Origin: Chimonanthus salicifolius
Lineage: Eukaryota > Streptophyta > Magnoliopsida > Laurales > Calycanthaceae
Reading direction: 5' to 3'
NCBI GenBank assembly: GCA_013350335.1
Contig: CM023539.1
Location: 37,682,631-37,746,630, forward strand
Length of the DNA: 64,000 bases
Shown here: one piece after another, positions 1 through 11,598 of the stretch
How positions within the stretch are numbered: position 1 is the first letter of the stretch
Layout of the letters: each line of letters opens with the position of its first letter
Translations under genes and position numbers: made by a program
Notes under the pieces: generated by a model
Databases searched by the model: none
The model's input: the letters and a program-made list of their open reading frames with translations, nothing else
Told to the model about the DNA's origin: nothing

Positions 1-1190
1 GTGTAATGAACATTGAGCTCTAAAGGCGTTGCGACCGGTCTGGTGTCAGTAATACGAGCTCTTCGAAGAACATCAGCAGCATACTTAGATTGAGAGAGAA
101 GATAACCCTTCGGTGAAGAGGCAACTTCTATCCCGAGAAAATATCTCAAGGGCCCCAAGTCTTTCATGTCAAATGTATTGTGCAACCGTAACTTTAACTG
201 GGCAATACCATCAAGATCATCACCTGTTAAGATCATGTCATCAATATACAAAAGGAGAAGAATACGACCAACAGAGGTGGAGTAAACAAATAAAGCAGAG
301 TCATGAGCATTGGAGTGAAAGCCAAGAGACTCAATCACTGTTGAGAACTTGTCAAACCATGCTCGCGGTGCTTGTTTGAGACCATATAAGGCCTTTCGGA
401 GTCTGCAAACGTCCCCAGGATGATGAACAACACCTGGAGGAGGAAGCATATAAACTTCTTCAGCGAGATCACCATTCAGAAATGCATTTTTAACATCCAT
501 CTGCGACAGAGACCATTGACGAACTGAAGAAACTGCAAGTAAAGTGCGAACAGAAGTCATCTTCGCAACAGGGGCAAAGATCTCCTCGTAATCAATACCA
601 TATTCCTGACTAAAACCCTTAGCAACCAATCGAGCCTTATATCGCTCCACAGAACCATCAGACTTGGTCTTAATCTTATACACCCATTTGCAACCAATTG
701 CACGTTTGGTTGGAGGAAGAGCTACCAACTCCCACGTACCAGTCTTGTGTAATACAGAAAGTTCCTCATCCATTGCCTGTTGCCATAAAGGATCACAAAG
801 AGCCTCCTTATAGGAGGTTGGTTCAGAGAGAGTATGAATGGATGTGAGAAACGAAGAAAATGAAGAGCAATAAGATGAATAAGCAAAGTCATCAAAAGAA
901 TAACCAAATCGAGTAGGAGGCTTACGAATTCGTGGAGGGTAACGAGAAGTAGCAAGATCCTCATCAGCAGAAGTCGAAGGAGAGACAGCTGTAGGAGAGG
1001 GAGGAGAAATATCTGTAGAGGGCAAAACTTCAATAGGAGTAGAAGAAATAGAAGGAACAGAGTTAGGCAAAGCAGGAACATGATCAGAAACAGACAAATC
1101 ATCAATATGAGAGAAGGGGTCAATATAAAGAAGTTCAGACATACCAAGAGTGTTAGAATGTGAAGGAACATAATAGAAAGGAATATGTTA
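1..1190 (-). pseudogene. copia reverse transcriptase domain (partial)
   Basis: Minus-strand translation gives the copia RT core: a motif like KWVYKIK, then YKARLVAKGFSQ, a YGIDY-E-FAPVA segment, MDVKNAFLNGDL (first catalytic Asp), YGLKQAPRAW, and the active-site YIDDM at about 228-245, followed by a DMKDLGPLRYFLGIEV-like segment running toward position 1. The RT stretch itself is largely open. A long hydrophilic linker rich in Ser and Pro lies between integrase and RT, as usual for copia. Upstream stops near 1190-1215 separate it from the integrase. RNase H is outside the window. A 210-residue ORF at 722-1354 on the same strand is an off-frame shadow of this region. Confidence 0.88.
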
Positions 1191-1214
1191 AATAAAAGCA
1201 ACATGACGTGAGAC

Positions 1215-1769
1215 TTACAACTTCTGTGCAGTGGGATTATAACAGCGATATCCCTTTTGACCCTCACCATAACTAAGAAAAATACACAGTGCAGACCGAG
1301 CAGATAATTTTGTGCGCTCATTGTGCGGACGAAGGACAAAACATGCACAACCAAAAACTTTCAAGGAGAAATAGTCTGGAATTTTTCCATATAAACGTTC
1401 AAATGGAGATTTGCCAGAAGTGATAACAGAAGGGATTCTGTTAATCACATGAGTCGCTGGTGAGAACCGCTTCTCCCCAAAATAGGCTAGGAACACTAGC
1501 AGAGAGTAACAGAGATCGAGCAGTTTCAAGGATGTGCCGATGTTTTCTCTCTGCAATCCCATTTTGCTGGGGAGTGTTAGTACAAGAGGACTGATGAACA
1601 GTCCCATCTGAGGCAAGCAAATCAGAGAAAGCACCAGAGGTATACTCGCCACCCAAATCACCTCTAACGCATTTAATAGTAGCAGAGAATTGTGTGCGAA
1701 TGAGGGCACGAAACGTTTGAAAAATTGTAAGAAATTCAGGATCGACGTTTCATCAAATAAATCCAACAA
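1215..1769 (-). pseudogene. copia integrase core and C-terminal part, frameshifted
   Basis: This continues the polyprotein of the upstream ORF (1736-3499) after a frameshift near 1770. The integrase core is split again. One frame (1441-1656) carries GGEYTSGAF, preceded by the second catalytic Asp, and the segment TPQQNGIAERKHRH with the catalytic Glu. The other frame carries VINRIPS, the PFERLYGK-like segment and the VFGCACFV and GYRCYNP motifs seen at the end of copia integrases. At least two indels are needed to follow the protein through, so no intact integrase can be made from this copy. Confidence 0.85.
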
Positions 1770-3499
1770 AAACTGGAATAATCATCAATAAAGGAGACAT
1801 AATATCGAGACCCCCCTTTGGTGGGAAGAGGTGCTGGTCCCCACACATCAGAATGAATTAAATCAAAAGGAGCAAGAGAAATAGGTGAACTTTTATTAAA
1901 ATGCAATGCTGAAAACTTTGCAAGTTTACATCCACTGCAATCAGAAATATCACTACTATTTAAACTTCCTAAAGCTCCTATAGAAGTTAAATACTTTAAA
2001 CGGGAACTAGAAACATGACCAAGGCGAGAATGCCACAAATAAAAACTAGATGAAGTGGGACTCAAACGAAAAGATGATAAATCAACGGAAGAGGCAGCGA
2101 TAGCAGGAACACGGAGCCGCTCTAAGACATATAATCCTCCTTCTCTACGGCCGGTCCCAATCAGCCTCTTGGAATGAGGATCCTGCACAGAACACGAAGT
2201 GGGAGAAAAATTAACAATATAACCAGAGTCACATAGTTGACTGATAGAAATCAAATTCAGAGTAAGATGAGGTATGCAATAAACATCAGAAAGATGCAAA
2301 GAAGAGGACATAATGGAACCAACCCCTGCCAAGGGCAAGGAAGCACCATTAGCAGTTAAGACAGAAACATGTGATGAAGAAGGAGATAAAGATGTGAATA
2401 AAGCAACAGCATGAGTCATGTGATGAGTAGCTCCGGAGTTAAAAACCCAGGTAGAAGGCGAAATACCTGAAGATACTGAATGAGTCAAACCTAGATAAGA
2501 CAATGCATTAGGCTGGTGAGAAGAGAGGAACTGCTGCAACTGGTCTGCAGGGGTGGAGATGGAAGGAGTAGAAGGTGATGCCGCATTCGCTGGTGTGGAA
2601 ACAGAAGGAGGTAAAGGTGATGCCACATCCCCAGACGAAACAACAGTAGTAGTGCGATGTGGCCTAGGAAATGGCACGTGTTGTTGTTGTTGTTGCTGAC
2701 TTCGCAATAACAAAGGATATTGGGCCTTCCAGTGACCTTTCTGTTTACAATAACGACACTCAGTAGTGGCAACTCTCCCACCTTGGCGCTGTCGACTCTG
2801 AGAGCTAGATGAAGACCGGAATGGCATAGCTAAAATAGTTTGACTAGGCAGAGAAAGAAAACGATTGTTGCCATGTGACTTCAACCGAACTTCTTCAGCT
2901 AGGAGTTCATGAACCACTGCATCAACAGAGGGAAGGGGATTACGATGAAGAATAGAGCCCCGAAGTGCTTCAAAGTCATCTCGAAGAGCAGTAAAAAATT
3001 GAACGAGTCGCCCTTCTTCTCTATAAGTGCAATAAAGTGGAAAAGAACTGAGGCCTGCGGGGTCAGTTAATGCAAGTTGATCCCAAAAGCCAGTCATGAC
3101 TGAATAAAATTGTTGAATGCTCATATCCCCCTGTCTAACTGAGCGAATATCATTCTCAAGTTGATATCGCTTAGCGAAGTTGGACTGCGTATACAGTCTC
3201 TCTAAATGATCCCAAATCTCTTTCGCGGTAGAAAACTTCGCAAGTTGCATCCCAATGGAGAGCTCAACTGAATTATTGATCCACGTGATAATTTTAGAAT
3301 TACGGGTGGTCCAAGTAACTAGTGAAGCAGCATAGTCGGCAGCCTTGGGGTCCGTAGGAGGAACAATATCCCCAGAGACATAACCCCACATATTCTTGCC
3401 GGTCAAAAAATTTCTCATAACATATGCCCAATAAGTATATGTGCTGTCAGTGAGCTTCACACTAATTGCATGGAGGGAATCATCACGTTCACCGGCCAT
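1736..3499 (-). pseudogene. copia gag, protease and integrase N-terminal part
   Basis: A 587-codon open frame begins at the natural gag start, MAGERDD. Residues 1-240 are a copia gag (motifs like [12 protein letters not shown], the M-WGYVSG segment, and IWDHLERLY). A zinc knuckle follows at about residues 247-261 in the form CX2CX4HX4Y: the last Cys is Tyr. The protease active site near residue 353 reads FNSGATHH, where copia proteases have D-S/T-G, so the catalytic Asp is Asn. A GAG-pre-integrase zinc finger (WHSRLGH then CSGCKLAKF) and the start of the integrase catalytic core ([17 protein letters not shown]) follow before the frame ends. The long open frame looks recent, yet two essential residues are lost. 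Confidence 0.9.
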
Positions 3500-3896
3500 T
3501 GTTAAACTCTCACCACCAAAATAAGAAGTGCGAAAAATCCAACGTGTCTTAAAAACAAAACACCAAATTGAGAGGGGCTGACAGCGGAAATGCAGCGTGG
3601 ATGCAAACAGGGAGCGTCGGCTGCAATGGCGGCTGATGCAGGGGGGTGGGGCACGGTGAACAGTGAGTCACGCCCAAATCGGTGAAGAAATCACCTCAGA
3701 TCGGAGAACCGGTGCGGAGATGGCAGAGCCGGAGCGCCGGAAGGCAGCGATGCGGAAGTGGCAACGGCAAAGGCAAAGTAGGGACACGGATGAAGCAGTG
3801 AAATCCTAGTGGAGAAGCCGATCAGAAATCGTGAGTTCAGGTGGCGAATCTGAGAAGAATGCGAGAACAGGGCAGTAGCAGAGGGTTCAAAACGGC

Positions 3897-4270
3897 AGAT
3901 CTCTGCCACACAGCAGAACTCAGGCGGATCTAAAAAACACGGAAGAGGCGTTATGCAGAGACGAAGAGCAGGGAGCAGCGACGACGGCAGATCTCGGCCA
4001 CACGGCAGAACTCAGACAGATCTGAAAACAAGGAAGAGGGGTTATACAGAGACGGAGAGTAGGGAGCAGCGACGACGGCAGATCTCGGCCACACGGCAGA
4101 ACTCAGGTGGATCTGAAAACAGGGAAGAGGGGTTATGCAGAGACGGAGAGCAAGGAGCAGCGACGACAGCAGATCTCGGCCACACGGCAGAACTCAGGCG
4201 GATCTGAAAACAGGGAAGAGGGGTTATGCAGAGACGGAGAGCAGGGAGCAACGACGACAAATCGGCGCTA
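3897..4270. repeat. tandem array in the copia leader, about 91-bp unit, four copies
   Basis: The phrase CAGATCTCGGCCACACGGCA recurs with small changes near 3897, 3990, 4079 and 4170, each followed by the same GATCTGAAAACAGGGAAGAGG-like text. It lies between primer site and gag start, where copia elements carry packaging and leader sequence. Overlapping ORFs here on both strands are products of the repetition and encode low-complexity peptide; I do not regard them as genes. Confidence 0.9.
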
Positions 4271-4352
4271 TGCAGAGATGGAGAGCAGGGAGCAGCGATG
4301 ACTCCGATGGAGAGGTGGGCGAAACTGGGCTGTGCAAACAGAGTGCGGCAAT

Positions 4353-4592
4353 GTCGATCGGGAGCAGCAGAACCCCCAAATCAGAGTCGCCCGGAAATCA
4401 GACCAAAACGGGAATACGAAAATTTGCTGAACGTCGATCGGGCACAGCGGAACCCCCAAATCAGAGTCGCCCGGAAATCAAACCAAAACGGGAATACGAA
4501 AATTTGCTGAACGTCGATCGGGCACAGCGGAACCCCCAAATCAGAGTCGCTCGGAAATCAGACCAAAACGGGAATACAAAAATCTGTTGCTT
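4353..4592. repeat. second leader tandem array, 80-bp unit, three copies
   Basis: Units begin with GTCGATCGGG at 4353, 4433 and 4513, an exact 80-bp period, and are nearly identical for the first two. The array directly follows the 91-bp array and precedes the primer site of the minus-strand copia. Confidence 0.92.
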
Positions 4593-4678
4593 GCTGCTTG
4601 ACAAATTCAGATCAAATGTCGATTGGAACCCGATCAAAAATTTCAAAACGGAACCCTAAAGATTAGATGCAATAACCT

Positions 4679-4691
4679 GGCTCTGATACCA
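4679..4691 (-). other. copia primer binding site (initiator-Met tRNA type)
   Basis: On the minus strand the LTR end ...TCTATCA is followed at once by TGGTATCAGAGCC, the standard primer site complementary to the 3' end of initiator methionine tRNA in plant copia elements. Confidence 0.93.
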
Positions 4692-4819
4692 TGATAGAAT
4701 CCAAAAAAGCATAGTTTTGCATTCCATTAAGACCATAATATATACAAAGTAATCCCTAAATAAAAGAGGAATAAAATGACTAAGTTACCCCTATACAATA
4801 ATATAATCCTAATTTAACA
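4692..4819 (-). repeat. copia 5' LTR, 128 bp
   Basis: On the minus strand the LTR starts TGTTAAATTAGG and ends TTCTATCA, with TG...CA ends. It includes a TATA-like TGTATATATTATGG. The primer site abuts it on one side and TTAAG, which is also present in the uninterrupted SINE at 50841-50997, on the other. Confidence 0.85.
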
Positions 4820-4903
4820 TTAAGGACAGTGAGTATCACTCGTGGTAGTTTTATGGTGGATTTCCTGCGTTTTCTCACACGTAAATTAAAAAAAAAAAAA
4901 AGT
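4820..4903 (+). mobile_element. 3' half of a SINE cut by the copia insertion
   Basis: The text GAGTATCACTCGTGRNAGTTTTATGGTGGATTTC...TTTTCTCACAC followed by a poly-A run matches the 3' half of the SINE at 50841-50997. Its 5' half must lie left of the copia element, outside the window. Confidence 0.75.
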
Positions 4904-5245
4904 ATCTCTATAATTCAACTTACTTTTAATGTTTGTTTATTTAAATAAATTTTAATATATGATAGCTATTTTTGTTCTTATTTTCAGTAATTTTTTATCT
5001 AAAGTTTAAGGAATGATTTGAAGAATTTGAATTTCCATAACCCTTGTCAAATATAGACTAAGCGATTTTATACTTACATTACAGATGAGATTAAGTTTGC
5101 GAATGCAAGAAATCACTCATAAATCTCATATATTAGATAGACTTAAAAAATTTAAATCTAAGATTTCTAATCTAATCTTAAAAATACAAACAAACAACCG
5201 TTTAACATTTTCAAAAGTGGTCCATTTTTCATATGGTACGCCAGA
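4904..5245. repeat. duplicated block a, first copy
   Basis: From the SINE poly-A tail to CCAGAGTCGAGTCC the sequence aligns with 50998-51345 with scattered substitutions and small indels. No coding potential is visible. After CGAGTCC the two copies diverge. Confidence 0.85.
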
Positions 5246-5715
5246 GTCGAGTCCAATACCAGCCCTCTCTTTTGTTACTTTCATGACGACCCATTTTCAT
5301 GACTTTTCCGACAAAAGAAAAGTAACAAAAGTTAGTGATCACTGCTTATAGCCTTTTGTTTTCTTCTTTCTCAATCCTCCCCACTTCCCCACCTCCTTCA
5401 ATGTTATCGTACGTCTACTGGGCCCCACCCATGTTTGGCCAAAGATGAAATTTACAACAAAAAAATGATCGTCTACCCTATGGGTGTCGTGTGTGCAGAC
5501 TTACACAATGAAATATGGATCAATAAATAGAATGCTGATGACTTTGTTTGTTCGAGTGTGATCTATAAAAAGTTAATTTTAATCATATCAATTAAATTAT
5601 AAGAATTTTAAATAATTAAATAAAACTTAATTAAAATATTTTTTATAAACCATATATTAAAAAACTAATCCATCCAACTCTTCACCTTGCACAGCAATAG
5701 CATGTGACCTTGCGC
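5246..5715. other. non-coding sequence before the MULE foldback
   Basis: I see no gene. 5270-5335 holds a short inverted pair (TTTTGTTACTTT and AAAGTAACAAAA). The rest is unremarkable AT-rich sequence, with a G+C-richer stretch near 5400-5430. The 9-bp target copy GTTAAGAAA ends at 5724. Confidence 0.6.
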
Positions 5716-5724
5716 GTTAAGAAA

Positions 5725-7185
5725 GGGTACCCTATAAAGACACCGCAAAAACCTGCCAGCAGACACCGAATTTGAATTTTTAACGGGAAATTACAATTTT
5801 ACCCCTTCTCCGTGTAATAGATCGCACGATTCTGTTTTACAAAACAAATCGTGCGATTGATATGTTGAGGAACAACCGATCGATTGATTCAGGTGCAGCT
5901 GCACCTTCGTTATCTTCGATCGATCGATTTAGGTTGTATCTACAGTAATATAAAGATATTATTTAAATAATAAAATTTTCTTTAAAATTTTAACGTTATT
6001 TTTTAAGCACTGTGTATTTTCAAAATTTCTGAAATTGAATATTCGGACTAATTACGATAACCTGATGAAAATACTTTAAGACTTCAAGGTCTTTTGACAC
6101 TCCCAAATGCTTAAAACAGAGTGTTTTACAAATAAGGGTATTCCTAGGCTGTGCAGAAAAGACATTTGGGAGTGTCAAAAGACCTTGAAGTGTTAAAGTA
6201 TTTTTATCATATTATCGTTATTAGTCCGGATATTCAATTTGAGAAATTTTGAAAATACACAGTGCTTAAAAAAATAACGTTAAAGTTTTAAAGGAAATAT
6301 AAAACTTTAACGTTATTTTTTAAGCACTGTGTATTTTAAAAAATTTTCAAATTGAATATCCGGACTAATTACGATAACATGATAAAAATACTTTAAGACT
6401 TCAAGTCTTTTGACACTCCCAAATGTGTTTTCTGCACAGCCTAGGGATACCTTATTTGTAAAACACTTTATTTTAAGCATTTGGGAGTGTCAAAATACCT
6501 TGAAGTTTTAAAGTATTTTTATCATTTTATCATAATTAGTCTGGATATTCAATTTGAGAAATTTTGAAAATACACAGTGCTTAAAAAATAACGTTAAAGT
6601 TTTATATTTCCTTTAAAACTTTAACGTTATTTTTTTAAGCACTGTGTATTTTCAAAATTTCTCAAATTGAATATCCGGACTAATTACGATAACATGATAA
6701 AAATACTTTAACACTTCAAGGTTTTTTGACACTCCTAAATGTGTTTTCTGCACAGCCTATGAATACCCTTATTTGTAAAACACTCTCTTTTAAGCATTTG
6801 GGAGTGTCAAAAGACCTTGAAGTCTTAAAGTATTTTTATGAGGTTATCGTAATTAGTTCGGATATTCAATTTCAGAAATTTTGAAAATACACAGTGCCTA
6901 AAAAATAACGTTAAAGTTTTAAAGGAAATTTTATTATTTAAATAATATCTTTATATCAGTGTAGATACAACCTAAATCGATCGATTGATCAATCGATCGA
7001 ACATAACGAAGGTGCAGGTGCAATCAATCGATCGGTTGTTCCTGAACATATCAATCGTACGATTTATTTTGTAAAATAGAATCGTGTGATCTATTACACG
7101 CAGAAGAGATAGAATTGTAATTTCTCGTCAAAAAATCAAACTCGGTGTCTGGTGACATGTTTCTGCAGTGTCTTTATGGACACCC
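5725..7185. mobile_element. Mutator-like (MULE) foldback element with three internal hairpins
   Basis: The element is flanked by a perfect 9-bp target duplication GTTAAGAAA (5716-5724 and 7186-7194), the hallmark of Mutator-like transposition. The termini are inverted: GGGTACCCTATAAAGACACC on the left against GGGTGTCCATAAAGACACTG on the right strand. Outer arms of about 250 bp pair across the whole element and contain palindromes of GATCGATCGATT. Between them are three successive hairpins (about 5985-6295, 6300-6608 and 6610-6925), each a roughly 130-bp arm and its inverse around a 60-bp loop. The loop of the first hairpin is inverted relative to the other two. There is no transposase ORF, so the element is non-autonomous. 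Confidence 0.9.
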
Positions 7186-7334
7186 GTTAAGAAATCATTG
7201 AAAAAAAAAGTTAAAAAAGAGCATGTGCCACAGTAGGCCGTCGTTACTGTTGTTACCCTTTTCGTTAAACGCCTTCAATCTATAATGCCAGACAGAAGGC
7301 CGTCGCTGAGATGGAGGAGGAGGAGGAGGAGGAG

Positions 7335-7870
7335 GCAAGCGTGTCCTAGCTCCCATTCTCGAATTGAAAAGATGACTGCTTACACTTTCCCTTTCCCTCT
7401 TCCGGTCCTTTCTCTTTCACGTGCCAAAGTAGGATACTCCTTTCTCTTAACCTAGAGCTAATGAAATTATGAAAATACTCTTCAATTAAAAATATTTTTT
7501 ATTTAATTATCTATTTTGAAAATGGGTGAAGGAAAAGAGGAAACACATATACTTCAATTAAATAGTATTTTAATTTCTTTTGTTCTTTTTTAAAATAATT
7601 GAAGTTTAAATTTTTTATATTGATTGAAAAAGTATATACTTAAATATGAGTCGCATAGTGAGTCACTCTGACTATACCATTCAAATTATTTTTTAATAAT
7701 TCAAATTTTAATCACTTCAGATTAACTTTTATTATCAAAACTTTTTTGCCTTTAAAACTATATAGAGATCACAAAAATATTATTTTCTAATGGTAATATG
7801 TTTGCGAATGCATTGATTTGACCAGTCAAGTCATGTATTTTGAGCTTTTTAGATATTTATTATTTTAAAT
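7335..7870. repeat. duplicated block b, first copy (uninterrupted)
   Basis: The stretch from GCAAGCGTGTCCTAGCTCCC to TTTAGATATTTATTAT aligns with 35050-35279 plus 41887-42239. It preserves the site where a LINE inserted in the other copy: AAACACA at 7541-7547 runs on without interruption. Just before it, 7310-7335 carries a GGA trinucleotide run. There are no genes in 7195-8130. Confidence 0.88.
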
Positions 7871-9639
7871 TATTTTTCATTATCAAAACTTTACTATCCA
7901 AAAAATGCCTGAAGTGAAATGGCCGTTACTCCGGTTCAAAACAAAAAAGGGCGTCAAAACGTGAATGTAAAACTATAATGTGTTGGTATTTTCTTTTATA
8001 ATATTTGGAAATGCAATTTTGAAAAATATTTAGTTTTATTTCTTAAAATAATTAGTGGATATACATGCGTGTATCTTTAGTCTTAACTTGATCCAAAATC
8101 TATCCAAACTTGCAGTAAATAAATGAAGGCCGGCTACATAGACACCCGATTTTTCTTTCTCTATACATATGATTTTCATTTTTTGGTAGCAAATTACCAT
8201 TTTGCCCTTCCATTTCTTTTCGTCTGAACAAACAGATAGTCCATTTTGCGTTCGTTATCATGATCAGAAGGTCCGAACGTAAAATAGAATCGTTCGAACG
8301 AATGAGTTGTGGAGAGGGATTTTCAAAATAGGTCGTTTCTCAACCGATTTTTACAAACAATATATCAAAATTCATCTACTCTGAATTTTATGAACTTTGG
8401 GATTGATTTTAAGTAAAAAGGGTATAGTTTTGAACTTAAAAAATCATACCCAAAGAATTAAGGAAAAATGACATTCCCTCTTGATTCTTTTGGTACGATT
8501 TTTGTAACCCAAAACTATGCCATTTTCACTTAAAATTAGTCCCGGAGTTCATAAAATTCAGAGTAGATGAATTTTGATACATTGTTTGTAGAAATAGGTT
8601 GAGAAACGACCTCGTTTGAAAACCTGAACCAAATGCACAAAGGTTACAGTTGGGAGGGAGGCTGTAATGACCCGTCCCGCTACGAGTACGTCAAATTGAT
8701 ACAAAGTCCCAAAACCGATCTGATACTATTTCTGAGGTATTTTTTTTAAAAAGGTAAGTACCGCTCCCGCAACCCACACTCAAATCAAAAACCGATAGTA
8801 CCAATAAAGTATTAATCATAATTAGAAACAATAACATCATTCCGTTATTATATTCATCCAACTTAATGAAATGTACACATATCTCAAATACATTAGCAAG
8901 TCCTCAATTACAAAATGAAACCATGACAAGTACAAAGCTGCAATTCTACGTCCAATGTCCAATTGAGGGTCCCACCGACCCTTCCTCTATGAAGTACCTG
9001 TGAGGCAAGAGGTGAGCTCTACATGCCCAGTGAGGGTAACACACACATCATATGTCATCAAGCATACACTGTATATGATCATATGAACACATCAATGTCT
9101 ATGATGTCTACATGTATGACTATGCAAGCAGGTGCCCTATCCTTAACACACAGGCCCACATCTGTTGGGCCTCTAGTACATCCTCTAACTAACTCAATAT
9201 AACTCTATGGTAACTCCATCATGTGCCCATTCGCTGCGGTCCACCCACCCTCGGGTACTCAGACTGATCTCCAACCCAATCAGGATCCATACTCCTCGAG
9301 CAGACGTATGACCCTCTCATGACAACCCACATAGATATCACGACCAATCCAAGAGTCGGACTCACTAGAGTCACAAACCGACTACCACACGGAAGTAACC
9401 ACCCCACCAGTCCTCAATGGACTGCCAACCAGACTCATCTATGGTCTCCTCCACCAAGCACTAGACTCTCAATAGTCAAACCTATAACCTTGGATCTCAT
9501 CTGTTGGTCTCCAAACTCACTCGTTAGGCGCCCATAAATTCCTGGTGAGTCAACACCCACAAGTTTCAATAATGAACTCCAAAGTCATAACTGTAGGTAA
9601 ACACACTACCAGATCACACCATACACTGTCCCCATCATA

Positions 9640-9870
9640 CAGGTATCCTAACCTGAAATACCATACCTCAAACCGTACCCACCCTGCATGTGTCATAGCT
9701 TGGAATATCATATCTCAGACTATACCCACCCTACAGGTGTCATAACCTAGAACATCTCATCACACCACACCGCAGGTTGTCCCCACCCTACATGTGTCAT
9801 AGCCTGAAACATCTCATCACACCACACCGCAGGTTGTCCCCATCTTAAGGTGTCCTAGCCTGGAACATCA
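9640..9870. repeat. tandem repeat, about 55-65 bp unit, four copies
   Basis: Units share the core GTCCCCACCCTACATGTGTC-ATAGCCTGGAACATC with variants, near 9650, 9715, 9778 and 9838. It lies within the long solo LTR and no protein is implied. Confidence 0.8.
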
Positions 9871-10140
9871 CACTGCACCATCCCTCGACCAATGAGAGGG
9901 CGAGCACACCCTTAGCCTATTCAGTCATCCGGGAATCACAAACCATACCAACGGGAGGGGTCCCTCACCACATCATCCCTCGACCAATGAGCGAACGAGC
10001 ATATCCTCAACCTACTCGGTCATCCGGGGGTCACAAACCATACCAGCGGGAGCTTTCCCTCACCACATCATCCATCAACCTATGAGTGGGTAAGTACATC
10101 CTTAGCCTACTCGCTCATCCGAGGATCACAACCCACCATC
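9871..10140. repeat. tandem repeat, about 100-bp unit, three copies
   Basis: Each unit runs CATCCCTCGACCAATGAG, then CCTACTCGGTCATCCG, then GGTCACAAACCATACCA. Starts are near 9880, 9976 and 10066. It directly follows the shorter tandem array inside the same LTR. Confidence 0.82.
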
Positions 10141-11553
10141 CCACCATCTGGTCTCCACGCGGGCGAACCACTCAAGCCATTAGATCACTGGGGATTCATT
10201 ATCCACCACGCAATCGGGTAGTGTGTCTGTGATGATCTCTAAGTCGGTCTTGGGCGAGCTAACACTTAACCACAGAACTTCCCGTAGGTTTCCATGACCA
10301 CCCAACAACATGTCCCTCTTAGGACTCTCAGGCACTTGGCCCCCCAAACCGGACCACACCTCCCTCATAGGCATGTTTAAATATCACACCTGACAATCTA
10401 ACCCATGCCAGGAAAAACTTCAACCCATGTCCAACTACCGGGTAGTCCATAGTCCAACCACACTTCCACTGCGAGGTCCCACACAACGTCCCCACCCTAA
10501 CTACCCGACAAGCTAGGGGGAGTCTCTAGATCCTAATGTTACCTCTACACCTACACATGCTACTAACATAGTTCATCACATAACAATCAGGTATATCCAT
10601 CACTATTTATCATGGGTTGGCATGTTAATATCCAAATATGTTATAATGTCTAACAGTACAAACTAATTATCACATAATCATATAGCATATTATCAATACG
10701 ACATATCACACCATAATCAGGCATATATCACCACATATCACATGTTCGCATGTTGGCATCTTAACATATTATTAATAAAAATAAACTCTAATCATGTCAC
10801 CACACAACTAATCAATCGTGACATCAGATAAGCAACTTGTATATGCAAATGCAAGCATCAGATATGAATACACCCGGATGGGGACCCACTACATAATGGT
10901 ATCAACAGTTCTCTTGCTGAGTGCCTCACAACAACGGGGACCCCCATTCGCCTCATTTCGTACCCACACATTTGATAGAGTAGTAAGATGCATATATGCA
11001 TGCTAAAAGCGGTGATAAGTTCCCTCACATGTGTGCGTTTTGAAATCAACTTCGAAAAACCAGGTCCACTCGGTTGAAGGGGACTCGATTTGATAAAAAG
11101 AAATACAATGATTAACAAACGGGTTAAAATAGGCTAAAATAAGTCTAGGCCACAAATGGGCTGAACATGGCCCAAAACTGAAAAACCAGATCCAAAACTA
11201 GGTCGGGTTCAAAACTGGGCCTAAAATTGAAATTTGGATCTAAAATGGGCCGGATCTGAAAATTGGGCTTTAAGATGGGCCGAGCCCAAAGCTGGGCCGA
11301 ACTGGGCCGGGCCAGTTGGCCAAGCCTGAGGTGAGTTAAACCAGGACTGGGTTTGACTGGCCGAGTTGGGTCAGATCCGTGAGCTGGACTAGGCCGAGTC
11401 GATCTGGGCCGAACCTGGTTGGGTTGGCTTAATCTGCAGGGCTCAAGAAGCTTGGCCGAGCTGCGCTTGTGTCGCCAGGGTCCAGAACTGAACCCAACTG
11501 AGTCAACTCAGTGACCCAACTGAGTTGGTGTGATACCCTACCCCTCCCTTAAG

Positions 11554-11598
11554 AGTCCCACATCGGTGGGAAAGAAAAGGAGGGGTGGTTTTATTAAG
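11554..11598 (+). promoter_or_regulatory. snRNA-type USE plus TATA-like box, TRIM left LTR
   Basis: AGTCCCACATCG at 11554-11565 matches the plant snRNA upstream sequence element RTCCCACATCG. TTATTAAG follows at 11591-11598, a gap of 25 nt. Confidence 0.6.

Larger units (their letters stand above)
1..4819 (-). mobile_element. Ty1/copia retrotransposon, minus strand, 3' part outside the window
   Basis: Read on the minus strand the order is a 128-bp LTR (4692-4819), an initiator-Met primer site directly after it, an untranslated leader of about 1.2 kb with two tandem arrays, gag, protease, integrase and reverse transcriptase. The reverse transcriptase runs off the window at position 1. Gene order PR-INT-RT defines copia; the very short LTR is typical of small-LTR copia lineages. 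The reading frame is broken by frameshifts near 1770 and 1500 and by stops around 1190-1215, so the copy is dead. The element interrupts a SINE-derived repeat: the sequence right of the LTR begins TTAAG, and the related uninterrupted SINE at 50841-50997 reads straight through the same TTAAG. The other LTR and the second target copy lie left of the window. Confidence 0.92.

Noticed and set aside
722..1354. A 210-codon hydrophobic minus-strand ORF that looks like a membrane protein
   Set aside because: It overlaps the copia linker and RT region in another frame; the true frame carries clear RT motifs.
3953..4659. Overlapping plus- and minus-strand ORFs of up to 174 codons
   Set aside because: They are produced by the tandem arrays in the copia leader and encode repetitive peptide without known domains.
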